DNA of 64,000 nt. Origin: Nonomuraea endophytica (GTDB lineage Bacteria; Actinomycetota; Actinomycetes; Streptosporangiales; Streptosporangiaceae). The stretch's first letter is position 1, and every line of letters starts with the position of its first letter. The notes beneath the pieces were generated by a model. It was not told the DNA's origin and did not search any database. It saw only the letters and a list, made by a program, of their open reading frames with translations. The stretch is from positions 62,001-126,000 of the forward strand of contig NZ_JACHIN010000011.1 in NCBI RefSeq assembly GCF_014203235.1. The letters are read 5' to 3'. This document shows positions 27,509-35,592 of the stretch, in pieces. The translations under genes were made by a program, and so were the position numbers.

Positions 27509-28270
27509 GTGACGTTGCCGCTGTTCGACCTGCAGATGCGCCGGCAGGCGCGGCCCGACGCCCCCGGCGTCCGGGTGGAGTGGACCGGCTCGGTGGTACG
27601 CCAGGTGGGCGGGCCCGAGGACTGGAACGGCATCCTGTGGTCCGACCTGGACGCCGCCGGGGCCGATGCCGTCATCGCCGAGCAGCTCGCCTTCTACGGC
27701 GGGCTGGGCCGTACCTTCGAATGGAAGCTCTACAGCCACGACCGCCCGTCGGACCTCGCCGAACGGCTGACCGCGGCCGGGTTCGTCGCCGATGAGGCCG
27801 AGACGCTCATGGTGGGCCGCATCGGCGAGCTGAACCTGAGCGAGCAGGTGCCGGGCGGGGTGGAGCTGCGGCCGGTGCGCGACGCGGCCGGGGTGGAGCT
27901 GATGACCGCCGTGCACGAGCAGGCCTTCGGCGGTGACTCCTCGCTGGTGCGCCACCAGTTGCTGACGCAACTGGCCGAGCGGCCGGGAGAGGTGGAGGCG
28001 GTGGTGGCGATGGCCGGCGGGCAGCCGGTCAGCGCGGCGCGCATGCAGCTGCATCCGGGCACCGAATTCGCCAGCCTGTGGAGCGGCGGCACCGTCGCCG
28101 GCTGGCGCGGGCGCGGCCTGTACCGGGCGCTGGTGGCCTACCGCGCCCGGCTGGCGGCCGCGCGCGGCTACCACTTCCTGCAGGTCGACGCGGCGCCGAC
28201 CAGCCGGCCGATCCTGGCCAGGCTGGGCTTCGCGGCGCTGGCGACGACCACGCCCTACCTCAGTCCGTGA
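27509..28270 (+). CDS. GNAT-family N-acetyltransferase, two-lobed
   Basis: A 253-residue protein. The C-terminal half is the GNAT fold: motif A is SGGTVAGWRGRGLYRALV and the end is ILARLGFAALATTTPYL. The N-terminal 120 residues look like a degenerate second GNAT lobe (RPSDLAERLTAAGFVADEAETLMV). The acceptor is unknown. The gene starts with GTG seven bases after TAGGGT (27496-27501), so it is probably leaderless. Its end overlaps the convergent methyltransferase gene by 11 bases. Confidence 0.85.
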   Translation: MTLPLFDLQMRRQARPDAPGVRVEWTGSVVRQVGGPEDWNGILWSDLDAAGADAVIAEQLAFYGGLGRTFEWKLYSHDRPSDLAERLTAAGFVADEAETLMVGRIGELNLSEQVPGGVELRPVRDAAGVELMTAVHEQAFGGDSSLVRHQLLTQLAERPGEVEAVVAMAGGQPVSAARMQLHPGTEFASLWSGGTVAGWRGRGLYRALVAYRARLAAARGYHFLQVDAAPTSRPILARLGFAALATTTPYLSP

Positions 28271-28904
28271 CGTCTTTCCTGGCCAGCAGGAACGCCTGAG
28301 GCGCGCGTTCGTCCTCCGGCTCGCGCTCCAGCCGGGCGTGCGTGGGCAGCCCGGCCGCGCGCAGCAGCCGCGCCATCTGCTCGGCGCGGCGGCGGTGGAA
28401 GAGCAGGTCGATCTGGTGACCGAGCGCGTCGGTCAGGTGCAGCGGCTCCTCGCCGACCTGGAAGGCCAGCAGCGCGTAGCCGCCCGGCGCCAGCACGCGG
28501 TGGAACTCCGCCAATGCCTGGGGCAGCAGTTCGTCGGGGATGTGGATGGTGGAGTACCAGGCCGCCACCCCCACCACCGAGGAGTCCGGCACCGGCAGAT
28601 CCAGCATCGAGCCCTCGACGAAGCGCACGTCCGGCAGCGTCTTGCCGGCCAGGGCGAGCATGCCGGGCGACAGGTCCACGCCGAAGACCTCCACGCCCCG
28701 CTCGTGCAGGAACCGGGTGAGGTTTCCGGTGCCGCACCCCACGTCGACCACCGGTCCCCGGCCGCGCACCAGATCGGCGAAGGCGCCGGCCATGGCGCGG
28801 TCGAGGGGCTTGCGGTCCATCTCGTCACGGGCCAGCTCGTCGTATTCGACGGCGATGGCGTCGTAGGACGTACGGGTTCGGAGGATAAAGTCGGCTTCGA
28901 TCAC
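28260..28904 (-). CDS. class I SAM-dependent methyltransferase
   Basis: A 214-residue Rossmann-fold methyltransferase. Motif I is VVDVGCGTGNLTRFL, followed by the acidic strand end VFGVDLSPGM, post-I VRFVEGSMLDLP and motif III region GGYALLAFQVG. The middle motif (VVGVAAWYSTIHIP) is of the UbiE/small-molecule type. The start is GTG at 28904, with TAGGAT (28918-28913 on this strand) eight bases upstream, suggesting a leaderless message. Substrate unknown; the downstream neighbour on the same strand is a cytochrome P450, 56 bases away. Confidence 0.9.
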   Translation of the reverse strand: MIEADFILRTRTSYDAIAVEYDELARDEMDRKPLDRAMAGAFADLVRGRGPVVDVGCGTGNLTRFLHERGVEVFGVDLSPGMLALAGKTLPDVRFVEGSMLDLPVPDSSVVGVAAWYSTIHIPDELLPQALAEFHRVLAPGGYALLAFQVGEEPLHLTDALGHQIDLLFHRRRAEQMARLLRAAGLPTHARLEREPEDERAPQAFLLARKDVTD

Positions 28905-28960
28905 GGGGGTGCATCCTAGCCCCGCCGTTCACGGCACGAGCGCGATCCGCCGCCGGTCGG

Positions 28961-30136
28961 CTAGCCCGCCTGCCAGGTGACGGGCAGCGCGTGCAGGCCG
29001 TAGATCAGCATGTCCGTGCGCAGCGTCACCTCCTCATCCGGTACGGCCGGCCGCAACCCGGGCAGGCGCTCGAACAGCGCCGGCAGCCCGGCCGTCATCT
29101 CCACCCGGGCCAGCTGCTGGCCCAGGCACTGGTGGATGCCGTGCCCGAAGGCGACGTGCCCGGCGGTCGAACGGTCCAGGTCGAGGCGGTCGGGGTCGGG
29201 AAAATGCGCCGGGTCGCGGTTGGCGGCCGGGATGGAGACGGTGACCGTCTGCCCCTTGCGGATGATCCGGCCGCCGAGCTCGACGTCCTCCAGCGCCGCC
29301 CGCGCGCTGACGGGGATGATGCTGAGGTAGCGCAGCAGCTCCTCCACCGCCGGGCCGGGCTCGCGCAGCAGCTTCTCGACGCCGCCCGGCTCGCGCATCA
29401 GCGCCCACGCGCCCAGGGAGAGCATGTTGGCGGTGGTGTCGAAGCCGCCGCCCATGAGCAGGAAGGCGATCGTGACGAGCTCGTCGTCGTTCAGCTCGCC
29501 GCCGGTGACCAGGCCGCTGAGCAGGTCGTCGGTGGGGTGGGCGCGTTTGGCGGCGATCAGCTCGGCGATGGAGCCGGTCGCGGCGGCGAAGGCGGCGGCC
29601 TTGTCCTCAAGGCTGGCGCTGGTGCTGCCGAAGACGGGCATGTGGTGGCGGAAGCGCTCGCGTTCGTCGTCGGGCACGCCGAGCAGTTCGCAGATCACCA
29701 CGCCGGGGATCGGCTGGGCGAAGTCGGCGACCAGATCGGCGGGCGGGCCCTTGGCCAGCATCGCGTCCAGGTGGTCGGCCACCACGGCTTCGATGCTGCC
29801 GGTCAGCTGCCGCATGCGCCGTACCGTGAACTCGCCCGTGAGCAGGTGACGGTAGCGGGTGTGCTCGGGCGGGTCCATGGCCAGGAACGCGCCGGGCGGG
29901 GCCGGCTGCAGGGGCGCGCGGGCGCTCGCGCCGGGCATGGGGGTGTGCACGAGGTCGGCGCGGTGGCTGAAGCGGCGGTCGGCCAGGACCGCGCGGACCA
30001 GCTCGTGGCTGGTGACCAGCCAGCCCTCGTGCCCGTCGGGGTAGGTCATCGGGCTGACCGGGCATTCGCCGCGCAGCCGGGCCAGGTCGTCGGGCGGGTC
30101 GAACGGGCGGCCCGCCGGGGGTTGCAGAGGCATCAT
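28961..30136 (-). CDS. cytochrome P450
   Basis: A 391-residue soluble bacterial P450 monooxygenase. The I-helix is LLMGGGFDTTANML, where the usual A/G-G-x-D/E-T-T oxygen-activation motif is complete, the K-helix ExxR is EELLR, and the heme loop is FGHGIHQCLGQQLA with the thiolate Cys337. It needs ferredoxin partners, which are not in the window. GGAGG lies just before two consecutive ATGs (30136 and 30133), so the exact start is uncertain by one codon. It is divergent from a TetR gene with a TTACA-N5-TGTAA dyad between, a common control arrangement for catabolic or tailoring P450s. Confidence 0.93.
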   Translation of the reverse strand: MMPLQPPAGRPFDPPDDLARLRGECPVSPMTYPDGHEGWLVTSHELVRAVLADRRFSHRADLVHTPMPGASARAPLQPAPPGAFLAMDPPEHTRYRHLLTGEFTVRRMRQLTGSIEAVVADHLDAMLAKGPPADLVADFAQPIPGVVICELLGVPDDERERFRHHMPVFGSTSASLEDKAAAFAAATGSIAELIAAKRAHPTDDLLSGLVTGGELNDDELVTIAFLLMGGGFDTTANMLSLGAWALMREPGGVEKLLREPGPAVEELLRYLSIIPVSARAALEDVELGGRIIRKGQTVTVSIPAANRDPAHFPDPDRLDLDRSTAGHVAFGHGIHQCLGQQLARVEMTAGLPALFERLPGLRPAVPDEEVTLRTDMLIYGLHALPVTWQAG

Positions 30137-30165
30137 GCCTCCAGGTAACACCACTCGAAGTAAAG

Positions 30166-30201
30166 TTACAACCGATGTAAAAATACTGATGGTGTAAGCT
30201 T
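30166..30201. promoter_or_regulatory. TetR operator candidate and leaderless promoter
   Basis: TTACA (30166-30170) and TGTAA (30176-30180) form a perfect dyad with five bases between, in the 70-base gap separating the P450 and TetR starts. TAAGCT (30196-30201) lies five bases before the TetR ATG and is a likely -10. The dyad could serve both promoters. Confidence 0.5.
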
Positions 30202-30206
30202 CGCGA

Positions 30207-30818
30207 ATGGAGGAGACGCGCCGCGCGCGCAAGAAGCGGCAGACCACGGAACTCATCGCCGAGGCGGCCTTCCGGCTGTTCGCCGAGCGGGGTTTCGAGC
30301 AGACCACGGTCGCCCAGATCGCCGCCGCGGCCGACGTGGCCACCAAGACGTTCTTCAACCACTTCCCCAGCAAGGAGGACGTGGTCTTCTTCGCCGCCGG
30401 CGACTACTACGAGGTCACGCTGGAGGTGCTGGCCGGCCGCCGCCCCGACGAGACCATCTCCGACCTGCTGCTGCGCACCTACGAGGAGGTCGTGGCCCGC
30501 TTCCTCGACCACGGCCCGCTCAGCCACCAGCCGCAGTGGGTCGCGCTCTACCGCACGCTGGTCATGACCGTGCCCTCCGTGCAGGCCAAGGCGCTGATGG
30601 TGCTGCTCGACCTGCAACGCAAGATCGCGGCCGCGTTCGCCGAGACCTTCCCCGAGGAGATCGACCAGGTCACCGCGGCCGCCGCGATCGGCGCCCTCAT
30701 GGGCGCGCTGCAGGCCGCGTCGCTGCTCAGCCACGAACTCGGCTACACCGAAGCGGAGCGGATCAAGGCCGGCGGCCAGGCGGCCGAACTGGCGATGCGC
30801 GGCCTGCGCTCGCTGTAG
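30207..30818 (+). CDS. TetR-family transcriptional regulator
   Basis: A 203-residue repressor. The N-terminal HTH is typical: AAFRLFAERGFEQTTVAQIAAAADVATKTFFNHFPSKEDVV. That is, helix 1, the turn and the FFNHFPSKED recognition end, residues about 16-60. The C-terminal domain (65-200) is the helical ligand-binding and dimer part. It is divergent from the P450, which it probably controls together with itself. A second possible target, the ABC exporter operon, converges on its 3' end and has a different palindrome upstream. Confidence 0.92.
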   Translation: MEETRRARKKRQTTELIAEAAFRLFAERGFEQTTVAQIAAAADVATKTFFNHFPSKEDVVFFAAGDYYEVTLEVLAGRRPDETISDLLLRTYEEVVARFLDHGPLSHQPQWVALYRTLVMTVPSVQAKALMVLLDLQRKIAAAFAETFPEEIDQVTAAAAIGALMGALQAASLLSHELGYTEAERIKAGGQAAELAMRGLRSL

Positions 30819-30819
30819 C

Positions 30820-31659
30820 TCACATCGCGCGCCGCAGGGCCTTGTCGCGGCGCTCGGCCACGCTGGAGCCCGACTCCTTACGCGCCATCCCGCGCAGCAC
30901 CACCGGAGCCAGCAGCAGCCCGAGCACCGCCCAGGCGACCAGCACCCCGGCCGTCTCCAGGTGCCGCCAGGACTGGCCGATCTCGACCGCGACCGCCGCG
31001 TCCGGCAGCAGCGCCGAGCGCATCCCCAGGCCCAGCCAGTAGAAGGGGAAGACCTGGGCGATCCACTGCACCCACTCCGGCAGCGCGGTGATCGGGTAGA
31101 AGATCCCGGAGATCGCGATCATGCCGATGACCGGCAGCTGCAGCAGCCCCTGGCCACGGGCGCTGGGGAACACCGAACCCAGCACCGCGCCGATCGGCAG
31201 CGTGGCCACCATGCCCAGCGCCAGCACCCACAACAGCGCCGCCCAGGAGGCGGAGCCGGGGTCCAGGCCCTTGACGATCAGCAGGCCGGGCACGAGGAAG
31301 ATCGCCAGATCGGCCAGCAGGCCGCCGGAGACCGACACGACCTTGCCCACCAGGTAGCTCTGGATGCCGTGCGGGGTGGCCTTGGCGCGCAGCAGGGTGC
31401 CGTCCTCGCGTTCGTAGGTGAGCTGCTGGCTGAGGCTGACCAGGCCGAGGGCCGCGTTCATGCCCAGCACGCTCGGCAGCGCGAGCGTGCCCAGCAGCAG
31501 CCCGGAGGCGCCGAAGGAGCTCTCGCGCAGGAAGTACATGACGACGAGCATCAGCACCGGCCACAGCAGATGGCTGACCACGTCGGGCCCGTTGGTGAAG
31601 GACTGGCGCAGCTCGATCACGCCGCGCCTCCACCCGGCGCGCAGGACCACGGCGTTCAT
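30820..31659 (-). CDS. ABC-2 type exporter permease
   Basis: A 279-residue membrane protein with six predicted helices and the ABC-2 pattern: an amphipathic N-terminal helix (LRAGWRRGVIELRQSF), the loop LTYEREDGTLLRAKATPHG and a C-terminal block GIFYPITALPEWVQWIAQVFPFYWL. This is the DrrB-like family of drug or lipid exporters. It overlaps the ATPase gene by four bases (ATGA), so the two form one exporter. Exported substrate unknown. It ends two bases from the convergent TetR gene. Confidence 0.9.
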   Translation of the reverse strand: MNAVVLRAGWRRGVIELRQSFTNGPDVVSHLLWPVLMLVVMYFLRESSFGASGLLLGTLALPSVLGMNAALGLVSLSQQLTYEREDGTLLRAKATPHGIQSYLVGKVVSVSGGLLADLAIFLVPGLLIVKGLDPGSASWAALLWVLALGMVATLPIGAVLGSVFPSARGQGLLQLPVIGMIAISGIFYPITALPEWVQWIAQVFPFYWLGLGMRSALLPDAAVAVEIGQSWRHLETAGVLVAWAVLGLLLAPVVLRGMARKESGSSVAERRDKALRRAM

Positions 31660-32531
31660 CGGCTCTCCTGTTCGGCGTGGCGTACCAGCGCGAGGTAGGT
31701 CTGCTCCAGGGAGGCGCGGTGCACCTCCAGCTCTTGTACGGCGGCGCCGTGGCGGGCGAACAGCTCGCGCGCGAAGGCGGTGGAGTCGGCGGCCCGGTGG
31801 GTGTGGCGGCGGCCTTCGTGCACCCAGCGGACCTCGTCCTCGCCGGCGATGCCGCGGGCCAGGTCGGCGGCGCTGCCGTCGGCGATCACCCGGCCGCCGT
31901 CGAGGATGACGATGCGGTCGGCGAGCTTCTCGGCCTCGGCCAGGTCGTGGGTGGTGAGCAGGATCGTGGTGTGCTGGTCGTCGGCCAGGCCGCGTACCAG
32001 TTCGTGGAAGTCGTGGCGGGCGGCGGGGTCGAAGGCGGCGGTGGGCTCGTCCAGGAACAGCAGCTCGGGCCTGCCCACGATGCCGATGGCCACGTCGAGC
32101 CTGCGGCGCTGGCCGCCGGACAGCGTTTTGATCTTCTTGGCGGCGTGCGCGGTGAGGCCGACCGCCGCGATGAGCTCGTCGGGGTCCCAGGGGCGGGTGT
32201 AGGCGGTGTAGTGGGCGGCGAGGTGGGCCAGCAGTTCGCGTACGCGCCATTTGCCGTGGTCGCGCCAGGACTGCAGGACCACGCCGACGCGGGCCCGCCA
32301 GCGTTCGCCGCCGTCGGCGGGGTCGGCGCCGAGGACCTGGACCCGGCCGGCCGAGCGGCTGCGGAAGCCTTCCAGGATCTCGATGGTGGTGGTTTTGCCC
32401 GCGCCGTTGGGGCCGAGCAGGGCCAGGACCTCGCCGTGGCGGGCCTGGAAGGTGACATCGTGCAGGACGTCGGTGCTGCCGTAGCGCATGCGCAGGCCGT
32501 CGACGTCCAGCACGGTGGTGCCGGGGGACAT
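31656..32531 (-). CDS. ABC exporter ATP-binding protein (DrrA-like)
   Basis: A 291-residue ATPase. Walker A is GPNGAGKTTT, Q-loop VVLQSWRDHG, signature TLSGGQRRRLDVA, Walker B LLFLDEPTAAFDP, H-loop LLTTHDLAEA. The C-terminal 75 residues form the regulatory extension usual in DrrA-like exporters. It drives the overlapping ABC-2 permease. CAGGAGAA lies about eight bases before the ATG. A perfect AGTAAG-N2-CTTACT dyad is found 30 bases upstream, suggesting control by a TetR-type repressor. Confidence 0.93.
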   Translation of the reverse strand: MSPGTTVLDVDGLRMRYGSTDVLHDVTFQARHGEVLALLGPNGAGKTTTIEILEGFRSRSAGRVQVLGADPADGGERWRARVGVVLQSWRDHGKWRVRELLAHLAAHYTAYTRPWDPDELIAAVGLTAHAAKKIKTLSGGQRRRLDVAIGIVGRPELLFLDEPTAAFDPAARHDFHELVRGLADDQHTTILLTTHDLAEAEKLADRIVILDGGRVIADGSAADLARGIAGEDEVRWVHEGRRHTHRAADSTAFARELFARHGAAVQELEVHRASLEQTYLALVRHAEQESR

Positions 32532-32560
32532 GGCGGGGGTTCTCCTGGTTCGGGTCGGTG

Positions 32561-32574
32561 AGTAAGTGCTTACT
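32561..32574. promoter_or_regulatory. palindromic operator upstream of the ABC exporter
   Basis: AGTAAG (32561-32566), TG, CTTACT (32569-32574): perfect six-base arms, 29 bases before the ATPase start. Such GTAAG/CTTAC dyads are typical TetR-family sites at exporter genes. No TetR gene is divergently placed here; the nearest, at 30207, lies beyond the operon's end. Confidence 0.55.
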
Positions 32575-32660
32575 TGGCCATGGCGATGAGACCGTTCCGC
32601 ACGATGCGGCGAAACGGCAGGCAGGCCCGTATCAGGCGGCCCGGGTCAGAGTGGCTTGGG

Positions 32661-33083
32661 TCAGGCGGTTTGGGTGCGGGTGAGCAGGGCTTCGCGGTCG
32701 ACGCCGGCCAGGGCCAGGGCGCGTGGCACCGTGCCGACCCGGGCCCGCAGGATGCCCGCGAGCAGGTGGGCGGAGTCGACGTCCTTCTTGCGGACGGCGG
32801 TGAAGGCGCGCTCGAGCGCGAGCTTGGCCGAGGCGCCGATGCCGGGGGGCTTGGGCCGGCGGCCCGCCGGGGGCAGGTGGAAGGCGGCGGAGACGCCGGC
32901 GGCGGTGAGGCTGTGCTCGAACTCGCGATCCAGCGCCGCGCGCACGCCGCTCCGGTCCAGGCCCACCTCGGACAGGAGCCGGCCGGCGGTGGCGCCCTGG
33001 TGGTCGGCGATGGCCAGCAGCAGGTGGTGGGCCTCGATGGTGGCCGAGTGGTCCTGGCGGGCCTCGTGTTCTCCCTGGGTCAT
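32661..33083 (-). CDS. stand-alone Clp N-terminal domain protein
   Basis: A 140-residue protein that consists of two Clp-N (Clp R) repeats, residues 10-55 (ATIEAHHLLLAIADHQG) and 80-135 (AKLALERAFTAVRKKDVDSAHLLAGIL), as at the N-terminus of ClpA/ClpC, but with no ATPase. Such free-standing domains can act as adaptors or competitors for Clp chaperones; this is an inference. The frame is open upstream to near the stop of the small HTH gene, with DPLDHYFHTI before the ATG, so a non-ATG start (CTG) or a longer protein is possible. It lies 35 bases after the HTH gene, an operon. Confidence 0.82.
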   Translation of the reverse strand: MTQGEHEARQDHSATIEAHHLLLAIADHQGATAGRLLSEVGLDRSGVRAALDREFEHSLTAAGVSAAFHLPPAGRRPKPPGIGASAKLALERAFTAVRKKDVDSAHLLAGILRARVGTVPRALALAGVDREALLTRTQTA

Positions 33084-33118
33084 GATCGTGTGGAAGTAGT
33101 GGTCGAGGGGGTCACGGC

Positions 33119-33340
33119 TCAGCGCCTCCTCGGCTGGACGCCCGCGGCGGCGAGCCGCCCGGCGTGCTTCTTGTGGATCGCCTGGCGTGTCACCGCGAGC
33201 GCCTCGGCGACCTGCGGCCGGCTCCAGCCCGCCCGCAGCGCCCGCTCGACGGCCGAGTCCTCCAGCCGGTCGGCCAGCCGCCGCAGCGCCGCCACCGCGG
33301 CCAGGCCGTCGGCGGGAGCAAGGGTCTCTTCAGCGGACAT
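33119..33340 (-). CDS. small helix-turn-helix protein paired with the Clp-N protein
   Basis: A 73-residue protein with a C-terminal HTH, SRPQVAEALAVTRQAIHKKH, and an N-terminal helix. It accompanies stand-alone Clp-N proteins in many actinomycetes. TACAGT (33353-33348 on this strand) lies seven bases before the ATG, so the message is probably leaderless, and a CAACT-GT-AGTTG dyad covers that box, which suggests autorepression. What signal the pair senses is unknown. Confidence 0.82.
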   Translation of the reverse strand: MSAEETLAPADGLAAVAALRRLADRLEDSAVERALRAGWSRPQVAEALAVTRQAIHKKHAGRLAAAGVQPRRR

Positions 33341-33345
33341 GTGAG

Positions 33346-33387
33346 CAACTGTAGTTGACTAAACCGAATGGAGCAACTCGGGTTGCT
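33346..33387. promoter_or_regulatory. two inverted repeats between HTH gene and Ser/Thr kinase gene
   Basis: CAACT-GT-AGTTG (33346-33357) overlaps the -10 box of the HTH/Clp-N operon. A second dyad, AGCAAC-N4-GTTGCT (33372-33387), shares the CAAC/GTTG core. Together they look like two binding sites for the same HTH protein in the divergent promoter region. Confidence 0.6.
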
Positions 33388-33456
33388 TAAGGCCCTGACT
33401 CATCCCTTAACCGACTTTGGTACGATCTTGGCCCCACGTTACTGGCTGGAGGCCTG

Positions 33457-35049
33457 GTGCCCGAGGTGTTGGCCCTGTTGGACGAGGACCCCCGGGCGGT
33501 GGGGCCCTACCGCCTGGAAGGGCGCCTCGGAGCGGGCGGGCAGGGCACCGTCTACATCGGCCGCACCGGCAAGGGCGCGCCCGTCGCGATCAAGCTGCTG
33601 CATCCGCACCTGATCGCCGACCAGCGCGAACAGCAGCGCTTCCTGCGCGAGGTGGAGACCGCCAAACGGGTCGCGCCGTTCTGCACCGCGCACGTGCTGG
33701 ACTCCGGGTTCGTGGGGGCGCGGCCGTACATCGTCAGCGAGTACGTCGAGGGACCGTCCCTGCAGGCCTCCGTGCGCGACAACGGCGCCCGCGGCGCCGC
33801 CGCACTGCAACGCCTGGCCGTCAACACCGCGACCGCGCTGGCCGCCATCCACGAGGCCGGGGTCGTGCACCGCGACTTCAAGCCCGGCAACGTGCTGCTG
33901 GGACCCGACGGGCCGGTCGTCATCGACTTCGGCATCGCCCGCGCCCTGGACCTCAGCCAGTCGGTCGTCAGCAGCCAGCCCATCGGCAGCCCCGCCTACA
34001 TGGCGCCCGAGCAGATCGCCGGCGGCGACATCGGCCCGGCCGCCGACATCTTCGCCTGGGGCGCGACCATGGTCTACGCCGCCACCGGCCAGCGGGCCTT
34101 CGTCGGCGACTCCATCCCCGGCATCCTGCACCTCATCCTGCAGGGCGACCCCGACCTCGGCGAACTCGACGGCCCGCTGCGCCTGCTGCTGGCGGAGTGC
34201 CTGGCCAAGGACCCCGCCCAGCGGCCCACCGCGGCCCAGGTGATCGAGCGGCTGCGGGCGCTGCCGGCGCCCGCGTGGGACACCGTCCCGGTCCGCCGCA
34301 CCGCCGCCACCGGCTTCGCCGCCCCGGACGTCCCCGGCCAGCCCGCCGGTGTTCCCACGGCGCCGGTGGCGCTCCCGCCCGCGCGTGCGAGGGCGCGCCG
34401 CGGCCTTGTTCTGGGTACGGCCGGCGCCGTCCTGCTGGCCGCCGCGGTCACCGGCTTCTTCGTGCTGGGGCCCGGCGCCTCCGGCAACCACGCCGCCCTG
34501 ACCACCCCGGCCGCCGCGAAGGCCTCCGTGCCCGTCACGCCCGCGCCCGCCACGCCAGCGCCGTCCACCCACGTGGGCGCCACCCCGGCCGTCCACGGCA
34601 CCCCGACGCCCGGGGCCACGAAACGCTCACAGTCGGCCAAGGCCGTACCCACGCTCAGCAGCGCCCCGCACCGCGCCACCCCGAGCGCCACCCGCAAGGC
34701 GCCCCGCACCCAGGCCCCCGTCGAACCCACCGGCGCCGCGCCCACCCGCAAACCCACCCAGAAACCCACCCAGAAACCCACCGCCAAACCCACGAAGACC
34801 AGCGCGCCGCCGAGCGAGCCGGCCGCACCGTCCCAGGCGCCGATCACCCTCGACGACGCCCACGCCTACTGCAAGACGCAGGGCGCGAGCATGGCCGGCG
34901 GCGGCTGGGCCAACTTGTGGTGCATGGGCGGTTCGAACGCCAAGATCTCCCCCTCGACGGTCTGCCAGTGGAAGTACCCGGGCCGCGACGCCGTCGCCGA
35001 GCAGCCGCAGAACGCGATGGCCACGGAGGTCACCTGCCGCTTGTCATGA
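33457..35049 (+). CDS. transmembrane Ser/Thr protein kinase
   Basis: A 530-residue Hanks-type kinase. ATP loop GAGGQG (25-30), invariant Lys46 in VAIKLL, HRDFKPGN (catalytic Asp140), DFG 157-159, and APE in YMAPEQ. A Pro/Ala linker leads to one membrane helix at about 316-338. Outside the cell lie a Thr/Pro/Lys-rich stalk with KPTQ repeats (about 340-465) and a 65-residue C-terminal domain with four cysteines (AYCKTQG, LWCMGG, VCQWKYPG, VTCRLS) and no PASTA repeats. The GTG start has GGAGG five bases upstream. It is divergent from the HTH/Clp-N operon. Confidence 0.93.
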   Translation: MPEVLALLDEDPRAVGPYRLEGRLGAGGQGTVYIGRTGKGAPVAIKLLHPHLIADQREQQRFLREVETAKRVAPFCTAHVLDSGFVGARPYIVSEYVEGPSLQASVRDNGARGAAALQRLAVNTATALAAIHEAGVVHRDFKPGNVLLGPDGPVVIDFGIARALDLSQSVVSSQPIGSPAYMAPEQIAGGDIGPAADIFAWGATMVYAATGQRAFVGDSIPGILHLILQGDPDLGELDGPLRLLLAECLAKDPAQRPTAAQVIERLRALPAPAWDTVPVRRTAATGFAAPDVPGQPAGVPTAPVALPPARARARRGLVLGTAGAVLLAAAVTGFFVLGPGASGNHAALTTPAAAKASVPVTPAPATPAPSTHVGATPAVHGTPTPGATKRSQSAKAVPTLSSAPHRATPSATRKAPRTQAPVEPTGAAPTRKPTQKPTQKPTAKPTKTSAPPSEPAAPSQAPITLDDAHAYCKTQGASMAGGGWANLWCMGGSNAKISPSTVCQWKYPGRDAVAEQPQNAMATEVTCRLS

Positions 35050-35076
35050 CGCACCCGCACCGCGCAGACTGCCGTC

Positions 35077-35592
35077 ATGACGCACGGTCACGACCACGAC
35101 CCGGCGTGCGAGGCCGCCCACGGGCACGCCCCCGCCGAACGGCAGCCGCGCGCCCTGGTGGCGGTGTTCGCCTCGCCCGTGGCCGAATGCCTGCTCCGCT
35201 ACGGCGCCGAGCTCGGCTTCCGCACGGTCCTGCTGGAACCCGACCCCGCCCGCGCCCTGGACGGCCACCCGGCCGAGCGCGCACCGGGCCCCTACCTCGA
35301 CGCCGGCACCGACATGGTGCTCACCGACCACCACCGCGAGGAGATCGGCCCTCTGCTGCGCGACCTGCTGACCACACCCGCCCGCTGGATCGGCATCATG
35401 GGCAGCCCCCGCCACACCGGCCCGCACGTGAGCGCGCTGCGCGAGCTCGGCGTGGAAGAGGCGCAGATCGCCCGCGTGCACCGGCCGATCGGCCTGAACA
35501 TCGGCTCCCAGACGCCACCCGAGATCGCGGTGGCCACCCTGGCCGGGCTGATCGCCGACCGCAACGACCGGCCCGGCGGTTTCACGTTCTAG
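35077..35592 (+). CDS. XdhC-like Rossmann-domain protein, short form
   Basis: A 171-residue protein made of a His-rich N-terminus (MTHGHDHDP) and the Rossmann domain found at the C-terminus of XdhC/CoxI proteins: ALVAVFASPVAECLL, IGIMGSPRHTGPHVSALRELG and PIGLNIGSQTPPEIAVATLAGL. XdhC helps insert sulfurated molybdenum cofactor into xanthine dehydrogenase. The N-terminal XdhC_CoxI domain is absent and no molybdoenzyme gene is near, so the role here is uncertain. The His cluster could bind metal. It overlaps the convergent response-regulator gene by four bases. Confidence 0.8.
   Translation: MTHGHDHDPACEAAHGHAPAERQPRALVAVFASPVAECLLRYGAELGFRTVLLEPDPARALDGHPAERAPGPYLDAGTDMVLTDHHREEIGPLLRDLLTTPARWIGIMGSPRHTGPHVSALRELGVEEAQIARVHRPIGLNIGSQTPPEIAVATLAGLIADRNDRPGGFTF

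Noticed and set aside
28961-32531. A secondary-metabolite cluster formed by methyltransferase, P450, TetR and ABC exporter
   Set aside because: No polyketide, peptide, terpene or other core enzyme is present, and gene orientations split into separate units.
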